NCBI GenBank assembly: GCA_964387795.1
Contig: CAYLYP010000006.1
Span: forward strand, 6,844-70,843
DNA from: CAYLYP01 sp964387795
GTDB taxonomy: Bacteria > Bacteroidota > Bacteroidia > Bacteroidales > UBA7960
Length of the DNA stretch: 64,000 nucleotides
Direction: 5' to 3'
The notes below the pieces were generated by a model. It was not told the DNA's origin, did no database searches, and saw only the letters and a program-made list of their open reading frames with translations. Positions 62,369-64,000 of the stretch are shown one piece after another. Each line of letters opens with the position of its first letter. Position 1 is the stretch's first letter. The position numbers and the translations under genes are program-made.

Positions 62369-62401
62369 TTATGTGTACCTTTTTATTTGTATTTTAATAT
62401 A

Positions 62402-62431
62402 CAAAAGTAGTGTATTGAGGTGGATTTCCAA
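62402..62431 (-). promoter_or_regulatory. Promoter of feoAB
   Basis: On the minus strand TTG (62431-62429) and TACTTTTG (62409-62402) are 19 nt apart, a textbook Bacteroidota pair. The leader to the ATG is about 25 nt. I saw no clear Fur-box palindrome over it. The rest of the 62369-62672 gap has nothing I can name. Confidence 0.6.
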
Positions 62432-62672
62432 TGTGTCGTTTAGCTAGTAGTAGGGAGATACTATTGAAAAATACCTATTTGTGGTGAGATGAATTGAATA
62501 TGTTTAATAATGATAAAAAAAACAGTGGTGACAACAAACATAATATCTTCTTCATCCAGGAATAAAAATATGCTGATAAAAACAATAAGTGTCGGGTAGT
62601 TATTCTATTGGTGTCTGGATAAACTTATTATCATTGCTAATGGTTTCTTTGTTTTTTGCCATTTTTTTCTTT

Positions 62673-63038
62673 CTAAACATGCTGCCAAATGGCATTTTCT
62701 ATAATCCCCTTATCGTAAGGTTTACTAAAGGTTTTTATTATTAAATTCCTGTTCATGGCATCTGTGATTTCCTGTGAGAAATCAAAACCTGTCAGGATAA
62801 AACATGATAAATCTGGAAATTCAGCTTTTGCAGTTGCGATAAATTCAACACCATTCATGCCTGGCATCTTCATGTCGGATATAACGGCCTTGATCTCTGG
62901 GTGATGTCTTAGTATTTGAAGCCCGCTTTCCCCAGAATCTGTAGTATGTATTGTAAATGAATCCTGAAAATTCACTTTGAATAACATGAGGTTGATTGGT
63001 TCATCATCAACATACAATATTTGCACTGTGTCATTCAT
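62673..63038 (-). CDS. Stand-alone response regulator receiver protein
   Basis: About 121 aa from ATG at 63038 (MNDTVQILYVDDEP); an in-frame ATG at 63080 would add 14 residues without domain character. It has a complete receiver domain: the acidic pair in YVDDEP, phosphoacceptor Asp in VISDMKMPGMNG, Thr in FILTG and Lys in SKPYDKG. No output domain follows, so it acts as a CheY/Spo0F-type relay or protein-binding switch. A PAS protein gene lies just upstream on the same strand and hybrid kinases about 8 kb away; which kinase phosphorylates it is unknown. Confidence 0.88.
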   Translation of the reverse strand: MNDTVQILYVDDEPINLMLFKVNFQDSFTIHTTDSGESGLQILRHHPEIKAVISDMKMPGMNGVEFIATAKAEFPDLSCFILTGFDFSQEITDAMNRNLIIKTFSKPYDKGIIENAIWQHV

Positions 63039-63159
63039 GGCTTTTAGGTATTGGCAATAGTTTTTAACCTTGTTTACCAAAATTGTTAAATTGAATAATG
63101 TATTTGATTAAAATACTTCTTCAACTTGATTTTAAAGACTAACATTTATTTTATTCTTT

Positions 63160-63181
63160 TGTCATAACAATAGTTATGACA
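63160..63181. promoter_or_regulatory. Palindrome TGTCATAAC-AATA-GTTATGACA
   Basis: A perfect 9-bp inverted repeat with a 4-nt spacer, in the 250-bp gap upstream of the response regulator gene. The size and symmetry suit an operator of a dimeric regulator (Crp/FNR- or MarR-like). A terminator function is unlikely, since no T run follows. Which regulator binds is unknown. Confidence 0.4.
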
Positions 63182-63288
63182 GTACAAAAATACAAATCAA
63201 TTTGTTGATGAAAACAAGTGATATTACTTAATCAATCCGGGTACTTATTCTATGTGAAATACTGCGGTATTCCCGATGCCCTTTTTAT

Positions 63289-63624
63289 TTACTTTCGGAT
63301 AAAATGAGCCATTTCAAATGGGATTTCAAAGCTGAACTCTATGAGCCCGCTTAATTGCTCATTTTTAAACCATGGTTTTTGAATAATGATTTTTTTCAGG
63401 CCATTTTTTTCAATTGTATATGAATTGCTTTTATTGTCTTTTATCATCTCAAGTATCTTATTCCAGGCATGCTCAGGGTGGCAGTCTTTTAGGCTTTGAC
63501 CAATAAGGTTATTGCCCCCATAGTTTTTAAAAGTGTTTTTGGCCTTATCGTTCATGTAAAGGATGATCCCTTCTAAATCGCAAATAGTTATTGCTGCATC
63601 AATTTGATCAAAGTAATTGTCCAT
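63289..63624 (-). CDS. Stand-alone PAS-domain protein
   Basis: A 111-aa protein consisting of one PAS domain: IDAAITICDLEGIILYMNDK, then NNLIGQSLKDCHPEH and a C-terminal strand pair with LKKIIIQKPWFKN. Kinase, cyclase or DNA-binding domains are absent, so it probably senses a small molecule or modulates a partner through heterodimerisation. It lies upstream of the single-domain response regulator on the same strand, and the two may form a small signalling pair. A TAATTTTG box at 63638-63645 could be its -7 element. The start is ATG. Confidence 0.75.
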   Translation of the reverse strand: MDNYFDQIDAAITICDLEGIILYMNDKAKNTFKNYGGNNLIGQSLKDCHPEHAWNKILEMIKDNKSNSYTIEKNGLKKIIIQKPWFKNEQLSGLIEFSFEIPFEMAHFIRK

Positions 63625-63798
63625 GTTGATTTTTTTACAAAATTAATAACATTCCGTTTGTCAAATCATAAAATGTTTTTCAAATGGATATGTTTGTTTC
63701 GGATAAGATACTTTTTCTTCACATGCTGGTTTTGCTGAAAAAGGTTTTATATTCACTAATCTTCGGTTTTACCTATGATGAGTTTATTGGTCAGATAA

Positions 63799-63836
63799 TT
63801 AAAAATAAAGCCCCGAAGATTTTCTTCGGGGCTTTT
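63799..63836 (-). terminator. Terminator behind the T9SS-exported protein gene
   Basis: The 13-nt arms AAAGCCCCGAAGA and TCTTCGGGGCTTT pair perfectly around a 3-nt loop. On the minus strand a T-rich stretch (TTTATTTTTAATT) follows. It lies 22 bp past the stop of the partial gene. Confidence 0.85.
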
Positions 63837-63857
63837 GTAACTAATCTTCAAAAAATC

Positions 63858-64000
63858 CTATTTGGTAAGAACGATTTTGTTGAAGAATGTTTGATTGTTT
63901 GCATTCAGTCTGTAGAAATAAATTCCATTTGGTAATGACTGTGCATTAAATTTAACTTTCTGTGACTGCATACCTTCTACATTTCCTTCATACAGAACTG
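63858..64000 (-). CDS. C-terminal end of a T9SS-sorted protein
   Basis: Only the last 47 codons are inside the window. They read VLYEGNVEGMQSQKVKFNAQ and then LPNGIYFYRLNANNQTFFNK, ending IVLTK. This is the typical type A T9SS C-terminal sorting domain (the LxxGIYFYRL pattern), so the protein is exported across the outer membrane and its C-terminus removed. The function of the rest lies beyond the window end. A strong terminator follows the stop. Confidence 0.8.
   Translation of the reverse strand, partial: VLYEGNVEGMQSQKVKFNAQSLPNGIYFYRLNANNQTFFNKIVLTK

Overview
The window looks like a chromosomal segment of a Bacteroidota bacterium, probably Bacteroidales/Marinilabiliales-like. The DNA is AT-rich, Shine-Dalgarno sites are rare, and several promoters fit the Bacteroidota pattern (TTG/TTTG, about 19-21 nt, then TAnnTTTG). 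Two proteins carry type IX secretion (T9SS) C-terminal sorting domains. Family content agrees: a GH97 glucosidase, a FeoA-FeoB fusion, NfeD next to FloA, a DUF6913-type gene before dapA, and PD40/beta-barrel proteins. No tRNA, rRNA, CRISPR array, transposase or phage gene was seen.

Layout. 1-6.2 kb: end of an oligopeptide-binding protein, an MBL hydrolase, a flavin reductase-like protein, a DUF6913-like gene, dapA and a secreted M14 carboxypeptidase. 6.2-13.1 kb: repeat-rich intergenic DNA, a POT-type transporter, a GH97 alpha-glucosidase lipoprotein, a Yip1-like membrane protein and an M23 peptidase. 13.7-18.8 kb: a TetR-led operon coding for an MMPL-type RND pump, a LolA-like periplasmic protein and a DUF1302-like outer-membrane barrel, together a candidate envelope-spanning lipid exporter. 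18.9-22.8 kb: TPR lipoprotein, S9 (DPP5-like) peptidase, D,D-carboxypeptidase. 23.2-32.6 kb: tpiA, prmA, a very large exported protein of unknown function, plsY, clpS, nfeD, floA. 32.6-43.0 kb: tandem universal stress protein, VWA membrane protein, Ste24-like M48 protease, rarA, class III aminotransferase, and a large PD40 protein with a zinc-peptidase motif and a barrel.

43.9-57.0 kb is the most unusual part. Three paralogous hybrid histidine kinases lie on the minus strand behind recQ. Their phosphotransfer residues are lost in a complementary way. Kinase A keeps HisKA His and REC Asp but its Hpt His is Asp. Kinase B keeps Hpt His and both REC domains, but its HisKA His is Asn and its frame is broken at an A AAA AAC heptamer. 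Protein C keeps only its first REC intact. 57.1-64 kb: an exported ankyrin-repeat protein with a barrel-like C-terminus, a small exported protein, a NifX/NifB-like protein, a previously unmarked 56-aa Cys-rich membrane protein behind FeoAB, a stand-alone REC, a stand-alone PAS, and the end of a T9SS-exported protein.

A second theme is a 227-bp non-autonomous MITE-like element, present in three complete copies. Each has terminal inverted repeats, an internal 16-bp hairpin stem and its own 4-bp target duplication (ACAT, ACCT, AAGT). One copy is inserted in the stop codon of kinase A and regenerates TAA. A shorter element with related ends carries a strong terminator behind the M23 peptidase gene.
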